The translations under genes and the position numbers were made by a program. Under the pieces are notes generated by a model. It made no database searches and was not told the origin of the DNA. It saw only the letters and a program-made list of their open reading frames with translations. Source: Campylorhamphus procurvoides (Eukaryota > Chordata > Aves > Passeriformes > Dendrocolaptidae). From it: DNA of 64,000 bases. The stretch covers positions 2,292,059 through 2,356,058 of the forward strand of contig WBMV01003161.1 in assembly GCA_013396655.1 (NCBI GenBank), given 5' to 3'. The stretch's first letter is position 1; each line of letters starts with the position of its first letter. Shown in pieces: positions 1 to 13,358 of this stretch.

Positions 1-1925
1 CCTGTCCTCAAAACGCTGCCAATTAAATCGGATGATAATTGTGTTCTCCATAATTGCTGATATGGCCCTGGGGTAGCTGCCTGTTGCTGCTGCAGTGCCC
101 CCAGCTCAGCTGAGCCAGCTCCCAGAGCAAGGAAAATTATTAGAACCTTACACATTAATAAAAATGTTATCACCTCACTCTGCAGAGGAACTGTGCACAC
201 TCGCTGCAAGCCCCATCACGCTGAGCATCTGCTCCAGAGAGCAGGAAAGCAGTGAAATGTTAAGGCAGGCACTGCTCGTAAGGAAATTCATACTTTGGCT
301 CTGCGTGGAGGATGGGTGCCTTCGGGAGGTCTCTCTCCCAGCATTCTAAAAAGGAGTTTCTAAAATGAAAGAATGATTTTCACTCTAATACGAAGGCCTT
401 GCCTCATTTCCTGTCTCTTGACCTGTATCCCCAATAATTTGTTACACTTCAGTTCCAAAGCATGCAACAACCCCTCCACTGCTCAGGGACTGCTCATCCG
501 AGCTTGGTGTTGCTCAACATTCTTTGTACTGATGGGGCTTACACAATACAAGTTTTCAGGAACACAAGAGGCTTTGGAAAAGTGGAGCTTTGCTTAGGGA
601 ATCCTTGTTTCAGAGAGCAATCCCCACCTCCCTCACCATTTCACATCTGTTTCTCCTCTGTGTATATCTGAGGCTGTTTGAGCAAAACCCTTCCCAGCTC
701 ATTAGCTTCTCTCCCCCCTGTTCTGCTCCTTGCGGGATAGGGAGATCCTGGCTGAACATAGAGATCATTTTGCATCTTTGCATGGGGCTGGCAGCTTCCC
801 TAAACAAACACAGCAAACCCTGGGAGGGGGTGAGGAGGCACTGGCGTGGCAGGGCAGGGCAGGGCAGAGCCCAGAGCTCGGGTTCAGCAGGGCTCAGCTC
901 TCCATGGACCTGAAGCATCCCCACCACCCGGTGCCAGCAGCCTGTGGGTGATCCCTGTGACCAGCTACCAAACACCTCACAGGCTGCTCACTGCCAGTGA
1001 CAAGGCAGGAGGACTCCATTTTGCAGTTCAGGTTCAGGACCTGTCCAAATCCAAACACTCTTTGGCTGGAACAGAGAAAAGCCAGAGGAGCCACCAAGAA
1101 GCAGCAAAGGAGTATCTCTGGTGAGCAAACCAGGTTCAGTTTTTCTTTTCTCTGAGAAGTTTTCTCTGTGGAGGGACTCGGAAGCAAGGACAGCTGTGCC
1201 ATGTGAGTGGAGCAGAGTGAGCTGCAGGAAGGACTGAGACTGCCCAGTGCTGGCTGTGGAGCAGAGCCCCACAGAGACACGTCAGTGCACGCACACCCAT
1301 CCCCGCAGCCACAAATGAAACCCAAACATGTTTGGGGTGAGAGGTTTGGGAAATACGACCCTGGGACGTGCTCAGGAGAAACGGGCTCAGCCTGATGGGA
1401 CAAGCATCTCGCCTGGCTTTTCCCAAGTTTCTTCTAAGGGATTGGGGAAGACGAATTAAAGAGCTGTGCGTAGAGGGGGAGGAATTTCTTTTAACTAGTC
1501 ATGTGCTTGAAGATGGCATCACATTCAAAAGGGGTTAACTGGGCCTGTTGCAAAGCATTTAAAAATACTTTTAGTCTGCAAGGCCAGTTGACAGCAGTCC
1601 TTCAAGCACTGAAGCCTGGAATCTGCTTCTGGGTTAGCAACTGGCCTTGATTTTCCTCCTCTCTTCACAAAAGGAAGGATTAAAGAGATTGAAAACACTT
1701 GTTTTGAGCTGCACAGAAAGGCCAGCCATCTATAAAACCCAGCATTTTGTAAACAAGCAAGCAAAGGGAGAGAGGCTGCCAGGCACACCAGGGCTGTCCC
1801 CAGACTGTCGGTCACCCTCGTAATGAGAAGACCTGTCATGGCACTGACCCGGAGCACAAGGGACTCAAATCACATGGAGGGTATCCTGGGGTGGTCTGTG
1901 GGGGACAGGAGCAGGGGTGACATAC
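1..1925 (-). other. PRICKLE2: Partial last intron of PRICKLE2
   Basis: This starts with the donor GTATGT at the low side of the exon ending at 1926 and runs off the left edge. I see no exon matching the missing PRICKLE2 C-terminus. The only structured element is a short GGCAG tandem at 848-867. Several overlapping reading frames occur on both strands but none resembles a known protein. Confidence 0.8.
848..867. repeat. Short GGCAG tandem repeat
   Basis: About four direct copies of the pentamer GGCAG occur in a G-rich stretch of the last PRICKLE2 intron. It is a minor simple repeat with no visible function. Confidence 0.8.
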
Positions 1926-2789
1926 CTGTTGCGTTGGAGAGTGCAAGGGACTCCATTGAACCCCGGGGAGTCTGCTCAGTGGGCGTCAGGTCCTCTGTGA
2001 ACTTGAGGGCATTGATGGGGTGACGGGTGCGGCACTGCGGTGTTGGCATCCCCCCTGCCTCTTCCTCCTCGTACTTGGGGACTTTGACACTTGCTCTGGC
2101 TTCGGGGAAGCTCTGGTTGGACATGTCACTGTAGCTCTCCTGCGAGCGAAGCCTCCCCGAATAGTAGTCCTCTCTGCAGTCCTGGATGAAGCTGCCACCG
2201 TGGCTCTTCATCGCCATCGAAGAGCTCCTCTTTGGGTTGCTGAAATGTTTTGCCCATAAATCTGACTGCGAGCCTGGGACCTGGCTGGGGTTATAGGAGG
2301 TCCTTATGTTGCACTGGCTGAGAAGCTGCAGGGGTGTTTGGGACTGACTTTGCTCCATTTTGCCACCGTAGTGATAGAGCTCGTCCCGGCTCCTCCACAA
2401 GTGGTCCCTGTTGAGGCTGGGTGTCTGGCTGGCCAGGCTCAGCAGATCCATCTGCAGGGACAGCGGGTCCACATCGGTGGAGAGGCGGTTGGAGGTGACC
2501 TGCAGCTGGTTGCAGGGGCTGCGCGCCCCCTCCTCGCCTTTGCCCTTGTTCTTGCCGATCTTGGCGCTGCGCCGGGACTCCTTGGCTCGTGCGCTCTGAA
2601 AGGCTGAGTCGGAGGAGTCAGAGCCATTGGGGTCATCACCGATGCTGCAGGCCCTGGAGCAGAAGATCTGCCCCTGCTTGGGGAGGAAGGGCCGTCCCAG
2701 CAGGGACTTCTTGCACTGGGCACAGCAGAAGCAGGTCTCGGTGGCGTGCCAGTGCTGGCCATCGTACGTCATCTGGCCCTGGTCGATAC
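1926..2789 (-). CDS. PRICKLE2: PRICKLE2 large coding exon, rest of LIM3 and serine-rich middle region
   Basis: This 864-base exon completes codon 259, encodes residues 260-546 and ends one base into codon 547. The acceptor is CCCCCTGAAG|GT and the donor ACAG|GTATGT. LIM3 continues with [19 protein letters not shown] and finishes around Cys302-Cys306 (FCSRAC). After it come a conserved SDSSDSAFQ block, a basic stretch at residues 326-342 ([17 protein letters not shown]) that could act as a nuclear-localisation or membrane-contact patch, a Ser/Gln-rich segment, an acidic run at 499-502, and [20 protein letters not shown] before the donor. The part after LIM3 is PRICKLE2-specific and very unlike PRICKLE1, which settles the paralogue. 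The C-terminal third, with the family CaaX prenylation motif, must lie on an exon left of this window. Confidence 0.97.
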
Positions 2790-5105
2790 CTTCAGGGGGA
2801 AGATGCACAGTGTCAGGGTCACTTAACACCTCCACAAGGTCAGGCTCGATGGGATTTTGAGCAACCTGGTCTAGTGGAAGGTATCCCTGCCCATGGTGCA
2901 GGGTTGGAACTAGATGACCATGAAAGCCCCTTCCAACCGTAAGCATTTAATGACTCTCTGATCCCCTGTGAGTGACATGCACTTGGCCTCAGTCTCAAAA
3001 GTCCTTTTTCAGAGCTTCTCCAATGTATGAAGTTAATCCCCTTTCTAATTCCACCCAATTCTAATTCCAGGCCTTTGCTTGGGAGTTACTCAGTGTTAGG
3101 AAAGGCAGCAGAACCATGCCTCAAGCTATTTTGTATTAAATGGGGATATTTCCGATCATAAAGAAAAGGAATGCAAGAAGTTCTCTATAAACTCCTTGAA
3201 GTTAAAGCAATAATGTGCTGCTTATTTCAAAAAACAAAAAGCCTACAACTGAACCATACTGAGGAATTTGTGTTGCCGTCATTAAGCACATAACAGAGCA
3301 GATGACATCCCTGTCCCTTGCTGCTACTGCGGCCCCATTTCAACTATATTTTGGCTTCTGGAGCCCCTGCTCCAAAAGCGAATGAAAAGAGCTGGCCCCA
3401 GGGATCAAACACACAGCTTTGCCTTACACCCACCCACATTTCCTGGGTTGCTTCATCAGCCCCCCCCCAGGCTCAGTAAGGGAATTGATGCAGACAGTCT
3501 GTCCCCCGCCAGCAAAACCCCAGGGACACCACGTCTGCACACTGCTCTCAGTCAGAGTCGTGAGCAAAGCTCCTGAGGTTTCAATTACAACATTTATCCA
3601 CTTGTTTAAGCTGCTGCTCATGGCAAAAGCCCTCGTTACCTGAGAAACTGCCACGCACGGTGTGGGCTGGCTGGCACAGAGGGTGCTGCTCCTCCCTGTG
3701 CACAGAATGTGCCTGCACTCCCACTGTGTCCGTGTCAGTGGGGGGCCCAGTGCTGCCAGGTAACTTATAAATGAGCAGTATGTTAATGGTCTGTTTTATT
3801 CCAAGCTAAATTAGGCTTAGTGTGATTGGGTTTTTTCTCCCCTTATAGCCAGAGAAATGCATTTATACAGACTGGGGTGCTACACTTGTGGGCAAAAAAG
3901 GGACAAGGAGGTGGGTGGGATTTTATCAGCTCCTTTTCCACTGCCTAAAGCAGAGTAAAGAGTGAAGCCTCCTTACTCCATCCTCACCTACCCAACCCAA
4001 GCCTTACAAGTTTTAAGCACATGCCTACCTCTGATCTACATGGCTCTTAAGCACAGTACTCAGTGACTACTATGAGCAACTTGAAGCAAAATGGTTGCAG
4101 TCCATCCTTTGCTAGAAACGTGCAAATGCATCAAAACGGGCATTTTACCCGGGAAACCTGACAGTCAGCAGGCTCCAGCCGGCCGATCAGAGTGAAGGAC
4201 AGCAGATGGGGGAAGCACAGAGAGGGGAGTATGCGGGAAGCATTAACAGCTGCTTCTTCACCGTTCTGCAGCTGAGCTTTTGGGAAGGGTGTGCTGCAGG
4301 TCACAGCAAACACATCCTCCAAGTGCTTCACTGAAGCCCTGAATTTCCCCTCCCTTTGCCATCTGGCTGCTACACAAGAGCAAAATGGTTGGTTTTTCTT
4401 TCCCTGCAGCCCATGAAATATTTGAACATGTGAGCTCACCTCTGTGGACAAAGGAAGAGCTCTCTGCGTGCTCACAAGCAAGTGCTCAGCCAAGTGGCAA
4501 AGGGGATTGGGGAGAGCAGCAAGGTGCTTCCCAGCCCACCCAGCTGGGGGACAGCGTAACCCCCTGAATAAAATGCATTTTAAATCACTGTTCCAGAAAC
4601 ACAGATTGACCCTGATGCGTTATTTCTTTCTGTCTGAGAACATCTATCTGCAGGTTGACTAAAAAAGGCAAACAGAAACAATAATGATGCCTAACGGACA
4701 AGTATCTTTTCTGACAGTGATCCTTTGTCAAGCTTGGATGGGAAAAATCTGTGAAGAGCCAGGCTGTTTACAGGAAAATGAGATTTAAAGGAAAAAAGTG
4801 TGCATTATATTAGGCCAGAGCAAGGTTTCACTAGCTGCCACAGCTCCTCAGGTGCCCTCTGATAATCCTCCCCTCTCTGACTACAAAAAAGGGATAAACA
4901 GTGGTTTAACCAAACAAATCACTGTGCTACCTCCTTGGTGGGACAGGAGAGGGGCATGAGAACCTTGGATGCCCTAGGGCTAGAGTAGACCCCAGTCTGC
5001 CCACACCCCCACGGTGGTGTAAAAGACTTAAAGCAACAGCTTTTGCCAGAAACACCCCCCAGGCAGAGATCTGTCCCAGTGCCCTCCGACAGCGCCGGCA
5101 CGTAC
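2790..5105 (-). other. PRICKLE2: PRICKLE2 intron between the LIM2 exon and the large exon
   Basis: This 2.3 kb intron runs from donor GTACGT at its high end to acceptor GAAG at its low end. It holds one CR1 3' end at about 2830-2955, very near the acceptor. The remainder is unique-looking sequence with no supportable coding exon. Confidence 0.9.
2830..2955 (+). mobile_element. CR1 LINE 3'-end fragment
   Basis: The stretch reads like the CR1 3' untranslated end in plus orientation: GAGCAACCTGGTCTAGTGGA, then ATCCCTGCCCATGG, GGTTGGAACTAGATGA and CCCCTTCCAACC. It is truncated and diverged. It lies antisense to PRICKLE2 and starts only about 40 bases from the acceptor of the exon ending at 2789, so part of the branch-point neighbourhood may come from the repeat. 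Confidence 0.85.
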
Positions 5106-5292
5106 CGATGTGCTGGGCACAGGTGTCGCAGTACTCGGCGTAGAGGGACTCGAAGCAGCTGCAGCAGTAGGGCCTTCCATCCTTCATGATGTACCGCTGC
5201 CCCCCCAGCACCGTCTCACACTCAAAGCAGCAGAAGTGCTTCATGTGCCAGTGCCGCCCTTCGGCCTCGGTGCACTCGTCAGCAAAAATGAT
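5106..5292 (-). CDS. PRICKLE2: PRICKLE2 coding exon, LIM2 domain and start of LIM3
   Basis: This 187-base exon encodes residues 197-258 plus the first base of codon 259, beginning [20 protein letters not shown]. The acceptor is CCCCCCACAG|ATC (phase 0) and the donor is ATCG|GTACGT (phase 1). LIM2 ligands visible here are His212, His215, Cys218, Cys221, Cys239 and Cys242, which join Cys191 and Cys194 from the previous exon. Cys251 and Cys254 (YCDTC) begin LIM3. The exon is among the most conserved segments of the family. It reads as PRICKLE2 ([19 protein letters not shown]) and has no frame break or missing ligand. Confidence 0.97.
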
Positions 5293-7958
<2,666 letters not shown>

Positions 7959-9691
7959 CTAAAAAACACAAGTGATGCTCAGTGTTAGGAGTGTCCCTGA
8001 ATCCCTGGCCAGCGAGGTGCAGTACCCTGGGCCCTGCAAACCCCTGCATGGGGGCTATGCAAACTCTGCCCTTGGCCTGGGGGAGGATGGAGAAATGCAG
8101 GTGTCTGGGCTTCAGTCATCCATGGTTTGGTCAGAATTTCAAGACATTCAGATGAGAAGAAAAGGCAGGAGGGAGGTTGCTCTTTGGGTGCTCAGTTTGT
8201 AGAAAAGTTGGATTCTCAGTCCCACCCAGAATAGTAGTCAGACTGATGGCTTTCCTGCCTTCTCCATCAGCCTCCTTTGGCAGAGATCTTCAAAACATTC
8301 CACTGGCATTTCCAAAACACAGCCCATTTTCCCTGTGCAAACAACGGAGTTTCAGTGATTTGTGAATTATTCTTCCAGCACAGGGTCAAGTCTGTACATT
8401 TCCAAAACCTCTGCATTGGAAGGTAATGAGGAAATAAGTAAAATAAAAGGATACAAACAATGAATGATGCAACTTCCCTGAAGCTTATAAAACTCTGAGG
8501 TTTTCCTGGCTATTTCCATCCTGCAGGCTTAGCTTTTGGCTGGTTGGATCTCAATGGAGAGTGTGAGTGAAGAGCCAAGGCGGCCACATGGAGCACCAGT
8601 GCCCAATCCAGCCTCCGTTACTTGGGAGAGCAGGCTCATGGAGCCACACAGGGTTATTTCTGTGAGCAACCAACACACCTTGAAAGTTCAAAGGAGCAAA
8701 ACTGAGCACGAGGGGAAACCGGATGCAAAATCTGCCAATTTGCAGAAAATACACTCAGACTTGCATGTCCAACTTGCAGTGACACGGGTTGCAGCAGCAG
8801 CAGCGTTTCTGTGTATTCTCCCATTTTTGGCTGTCAGAGGCTGTGGGTTTCAGGCAGATGCCAGGGAAGGAGGCAGGCAGGTTGGGGCCCGAGGGTGTAC
8901 AGGAAGAAGCCCCTTCCTGGTGCCTGGAGCTCCCCCTGCGCTGGCAGCACTGCTCTGTGCCCGTGGCACCCAGCCACGCGCAGGCAAACTTGTTAAAATC
9001 TGACCTAGATCAAACAAGTTACCTGCATGTATTTTCCAGTGCGGCTTCTTCAGAAAGCAGCACGAAAATGATTCTTTTTGTTTACACAGGGAAATTTTGC
9101 GGGCTACCAGAAGCCAGTGTTCTCACTGGTGAGATCAGGACATCAAAGACCAGACCCTTTTTGCTGCTTCACATCGTTCTTGCGAGATGTAAGAAGGCTT
9201 ATTTGCTCTGACCGGTCTTGACTCAACCTCCGGCTTGCCAGGCTCTCCCAGCTCGTGAGGCTCAGCCCAAGTGAAGCCCCTCCTTGGCACACTCACTCCC
9301 ACTCCCAAGGTGAGTTGGAAGCAGCAACCAGGAAAAGGCTTTTGCAACTTTGGATCTATCTCTAGATGATCTCAACAGCATTACAAGCCACTTTTAATGG
9401 GGCTTTGGCCTCCTAGGGCTGATAAAATGTTTTTACTTCAGAGAACTGAAGAAAGATGATTAAAAAATTTTAACTTTAGAAGGAAACAACTCCCCACCTC
9501 CAACACAACCAAAGCAGGAAGCAAATATAGCCACTTACATAGCAACATGGCCAAAATTCAAGTAAATCCCCCCAAAAAGCAAAAGGAATTGAGAATGGAT
9601 GAGCCACACTTCCTACAAGAAACCCCAGGAGGTGCATCCACCCTCCGCCCGCAGCCCTGCTGATGTCCAAGGACACGTTTTGGATACTGAC
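7959..9691 (-). other. PRICKLE2: PRICKLE2 intron within the PET-domain coding region
   Basis: This 1.7 kb intron is bounded by donor GTCAGT and a T-rich acceptor TTTTTTAG. No repeat or additional exon was recognised. Confidence 0.9.
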
Positions 9692-9805
9692 CTCATTGTC
9701 ATGTGGTGGCAGCTGGTGCAGAAGTTGCTTTATGCGAGATTTTTCTCCCGGGCTGTTGACATAGGGGACCTTGTCCTCGGGCAGGCAGCTGTAGTACTGG
9801 TGCAC
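9692..9805 (-). CDS. PRICKLE2: PRICKLE2 coding exon, middle of PET domain
   Basis: This 114-base exon encodes residues 45-82, counted from the MPLEMEK start, and begins [20 protein letters not shown]. It supplies the core of the PET domain, the conserved module shared by Prickle, Espinas and Testin. The acceptor is CCGTAG|GTGCAC and the donor is GAG|GTCAGT, a somewhat weaker donor than its neighbours; both boundaries are phase 0. It follows the exon at 21547-21730 after an intron of about 11.7 kb and precedes the exon at 7821-7958. The sequence is nearly identical to mammalian PRICKLE2 as I recall it and differs from PRICKLE1, which has a diverged segment here (QLYFACLP). A candidate alternative first exon lies only 199 bases upstream, at 10005-10037. 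Confidence 0.97.
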
Positions 9806-9819
9806 CTACGGAGCAAGAG

Positions 9820-10420
9820 AGGCGACTGCAGAGGGGTTCCCCGGCCGAGCCGTGCCCCCATGCCCAGCCAGCAGCCACCCTGAGCCAGCGGGCTCTGGGT
9901 CTTCCCAAAGATTCTGAGCACAGAAACACAGCCAGGAGCTGCTTTGGGTTTACAGCCTTTTCTCCCCCAAGGAAGAGGGGTGGCAGCCCCGGCGAGCGCG
10001 TTACCGTTTGCTCGGTCAGCCTCCATAGCGTGAGCATGTTGTGCTGGCTGCGGGGATGTGTCGGCACCTGCCTCGGCAGGGGAGGTTAAAAAGGCTGCAC
10101 CCCGGCAGCCTCTGAGTTGACGGCTATCTCAGCCTCCACCTCCATCAAAACCCTCCGGGCTTTTTTCTGCAGCAATTTGTGGAAGTAAATAGCAGATTAA
10201 ATCTGTTGGAAGGTTCAGTTTTTCTCTTTTGTCTCAGAGTGTGTAATTAAAATTGGCTATTAAAAAGGCTGGGGAACGGCGTGCCCAGAGCTGGGAGCGC
10301 AGTGCAGCCCGGAGAGGAAGCACACCCTGAACCCCAGCGTCTCTCCTCCGACTGCCACACCTGGGACGTGCACTCAAGGGCCGGGCCAGCACCGGGAGGG
10401 GACTCACAGGCTGAGGATGT
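9820..10420 (-). promoter_or_regulatory. PRICKLE2: CpG-enriched patch, possible internal PRICKLE2 promoter
   Basis: CpG dinucleotides are clearly denser here than in the surrounding intron: I count about 17 in roughly the first 320 bases. Reading on the minus strand, a CCAAT box (AGCCAATTTTAATTA, plus-strand core 10252-10256) lies about 215 bases upstream of an ATG at 10035-10037, which is followed by a splice donor. A 12-base sequence, TTAAAAAGGCTG, occurs twice, at about 10086 and 10260. Promoter activity is inference from this composition; no canonical TATA box is visible. Confidence 0.4.
10005..10037 (-). CDS. PRICKLE2: Candidate alternative first coding exon of PRICKLE2
   Basis: On the minus strand, ATG at 10035-10037 (context CACAACATGC, with A at -3) opens an 11-codon reading MLTLWRLTEQT. 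It ends at a plausible donor, ACG|GTAACG, whose six intronic bases match the donor of the standard first coding exon. The boundary is phase 0, so splicing the 199-base intron to the acceptor at 9806 joins EQT directly to VHQYY in frame. The product would lack the first 44 residues, including the DDDSGC block and the start of PET, but keep all LIM domains. The 5' end of the exon is undefined. There is no transcript evidence; the frame match alone has a one-in-three chance. Confidence 0.35.
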
Positions 10421-10554
10421 GCTCTGAAATGCCACAGTGACGCTGAACAGCTTGGAAAGAACCAGGAGAAGGTGGTAAAGGTAAGGGAAAGCTCGGCTGG
10501 GATTGCGATTCTCCGCAGACCCAGATGCCTCCAGATCCTTGGGCAGGAGCAGAA

Positions 10555-10570
10555 GGCTGGCTGGCTGGCT
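10555..10570. repeat. GGCT tandem repeat
   Basis: Four direct copies of GGCT occur in the long intron. It is a minor simple repeat. Confidence 0.8.
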
Positions 10571-13204
10571 TCCTTAAATCTGCTCTTGGCTAGGGAGATG
10601 CAGGCTCTTTTGCCAGTGCATACAGCTTTCTGCCTTTGTCGCGGTGGGATTAGACCCGAGATGCTCCCTCAGCTCTCAGTAATTCATTTTGGAGTGGATG
10701 CACGGCCCGCAGCTTTCACAGGGCTTTTCCCAAATGACACTTCCCTTGCAGCGGCTTCTGATCAGCTTTTTCCCTTGCTGTATGTTTTGGACTTTGGCCT
10801 AGAAAGGATCACTTAGGCTGGCTCTCTCCAGAGAAGCCCTCTCTGCCCACACAACCCCACGCCAGCTGTGGATGACAGGCTGCCATGGGTCACTGGGAGG
10901 GTTTGGTGACACAGGGTCAGGTCACATAGGGCTGGCTGGCAGGGGAGCTCACCTGTGGGCTCACAGGCTCATGGGGGAGGCTCATACATAGGAAGAAATA
11001 TCCTTTTATTCCAGAATAAATATCCAAACCTGCCTTTATTCAGGAATAATTGCTTTGCATTCATCTCATTCAGAGCTACCTGCAAGCAGAGCTGCTCCAC
11101 TGCTTTTCTCAATTTATGGTTCCTCCCCAAACTGATGTCACCATCCACCTTTCCCCATCATCAGGTTTTTCAGAAAGGGAGATTTTTAGCAGATTTCCAC
11201 CCGTAACTCTGCAGTGCTGATGACAAGGGAACTGCTCATGTCACAAAGCTGAGGAACATGCTGAGCATATGCCACTGCAAAACCCTAAATTTGTTTTGCT
11301 AAAGCACAGCAGAAACAGACCCACCAGCTATGAAAACTGTCAAAGAAAGAATGGCTGTGAAGTATTTTGTTATGTTAAAAAGAAAACAAACTACATACAT
11401 TAGAATACTTACTTTGCATTTATAGAGCATCCTTCATCCAGGAACATCAAAGTACATTAAAAACACTTAAATTCTTACGATGTGCTACACAAGGTCGCAA
11501 ATATACACACTGAAAAGAACTAATTGCAGTGCCACAATGCTAAATGAGCTCCCTGTGTTCATGCAGCAAGTCTGTATCAGAGTTTGCAGTTAAAAATGTC
11601 CCAGTGATGCCCCAGCTGCCATATCCTTTACCAGACTGCCAGGCTTCTGCACTGCCACGCTGCGCCTGCCCAGTCACACACACTCCTGCTGACTTCTCCT
11701 GCCAAATTCCCCACGTGCAGACAGGCTGCTCACTGTGCCCTGTGCTCACATCAGTTAGTCCATGTTTTTATTTCTTACAACGAAGTTCTTTTGCCCACTG
11801 AGTCCTTGAAGTTGGTGGAGACCATAAATTACTTTTTTTTGTGAAGAGCCGCCAAATGCCTAAGGCAATGAGCCCTAAGACGTTCATCCTGGGCAAAAAC
11901 CAAGGATTGGGAGCTCTTCCTTTGGCAGACTGGGTGCTGCCTTCCTGCAGCCCAATGTGGTGGGACGTACGTGCCCAGCTTTGCTCCTGCTTCCGCTGGG
12001 AAGTTTTCCATTTAGTCTCAGCAGGTCCGTGGAAACTGGTTCCCATCACACCAGCAACATAGCTCTGCAGGGATGGGCAATTTGGTTTGAGAAGCAAAAC
12101 AAAATAAATATAACAGGCTCCAACCTGTGCTCTGTTGCCTGAAATAACCTGAAAGGGTTTGCTTTGGATCCGTATCAGCCAGGGGGACCTTATGCAGGGG
12201 TGCTCATGGGGAGGATGGAATAGAGACACCTGCCAGTCTTTGCCCAGCGCTTACAGGATGTCTCGTGGGGAAAGAAATCCGTACGCCTGCCAATGGTTTC
12301 CTCCAGACACCATCCTTCCTGGGGACAAACTTGAACCTGAGGGATGTACAGTTCCTTTCACCTGGGGCATTGCCCCAATCCCAAGAGATCCATCCAGAGT
12401 GCAGAGGAAGAGCAAAAGGACACCCCGTGCCCAGGCTGACATTAAGCCAGGCTAGTGCAAATAACGCTCTGCCATCCATCACCCGTTTCCAGGGCATACA
12501 CCCAGCTCCCTGGATGGGAGAGCCAAGGCTGGGAGGGACAGTGTCACAGCCTGCCAGTGTCCCTGCCTCTGTGCTCAGCCGGCTGCATTTCTGACCCAGC
12601 GAGTGAGCAGCTGGCTCAAGAATGAGCAAAAATAAAGAAGGAAAAGGGGATTCTCACATCACTCTGGCTTTTCAGGGAAAAGGTCTGCAGAAAATGTTAA
12701 CTTGCTGGAAAACTGAAACTGCTCGGTCTGCACTTTGCTTTTGTACAAAAGGTCACTGTTTCACATTAAAGTAATGCCTCCTCTGTCCAGCTCTGGTTCA
12801 GAGCACGCACAAGCCTTGTAGCTGGTGAGCCTTGAAAGGCCAGGTCCAGACCCCCCACATGTCAGCAGACAGCTCCTCACTGCCCTTACAGGCTCTGCAA
12901 TATGAGCAGCACCCAGATAAGGGTAACAGTGAGGGGCAATGACCCTGGATGGATAACATTTCCTTTTTAAACAGTGCAGTATCTGTAACTGTTTTATTAT
13001 TAAATACTTCTGCCGTACAACACAGCAGCTCTACACACTCCTATTTCCCCTCACATCAGATCTGCTCTGCCCATGATTATCTCAACAAGCCTCGTTAACA
13101 CACAGGAGCCACTTGTGGGACAGGACGAGGTTCATCCTCATTTTCTCCACTTGCCCTACTTCACTCTGACCTCTGCTCACAGCTGGATGCGAGAAACCCC
13201 AGAG

Positions 13205-13358
13205 GAATCTGGAACACAAGCCTGACAGAGTTCAAGAAGCATTTGGATGACACTCTCAGGCACATGATGTGACTCTTGGGGATGATCCTGTGCAGGGCTA
13301 AGAGTTGGACTCGATGATCCTTGTGGGTGCCTTCCAACTCAGCACTGTGATTCTGTGA
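13205..13358 (+). mobile_element. CR1 LINE 3'-end fragment, older subfamily
   Basis: Diagnostic blocks in plus orientation are GATCCTGTGCAGGGCTAAGA, GTTGGACTCGATGATCCTTG, TGGGTGCCTTCCAACTCAGC and a terminal GATTCTGTGA. The GTTGGACTCGATGATCCTTG form differs from the GGTTGGAACTAGATGA form at 2830, so it belongs to a different CR1 subfamily. It is 5' truncated and intronic. Confidence 0.88.

Noticed and set aside
2790..2946. Continuation of the PRICKLE2 reading frame upstream of the large exon
   Set aside because: It runs through the acceptor at 2790 into a CR1 repeat. The protein match to PRICKLE2 stops exactly at the splice site.
4927..5105. Open frame continuing past the LIM2 exon
   Set aside because: Intron read-through after a good donor (ATCG|GTACGT); the residues after HIG do not match LIM3, which resumes at 2789.
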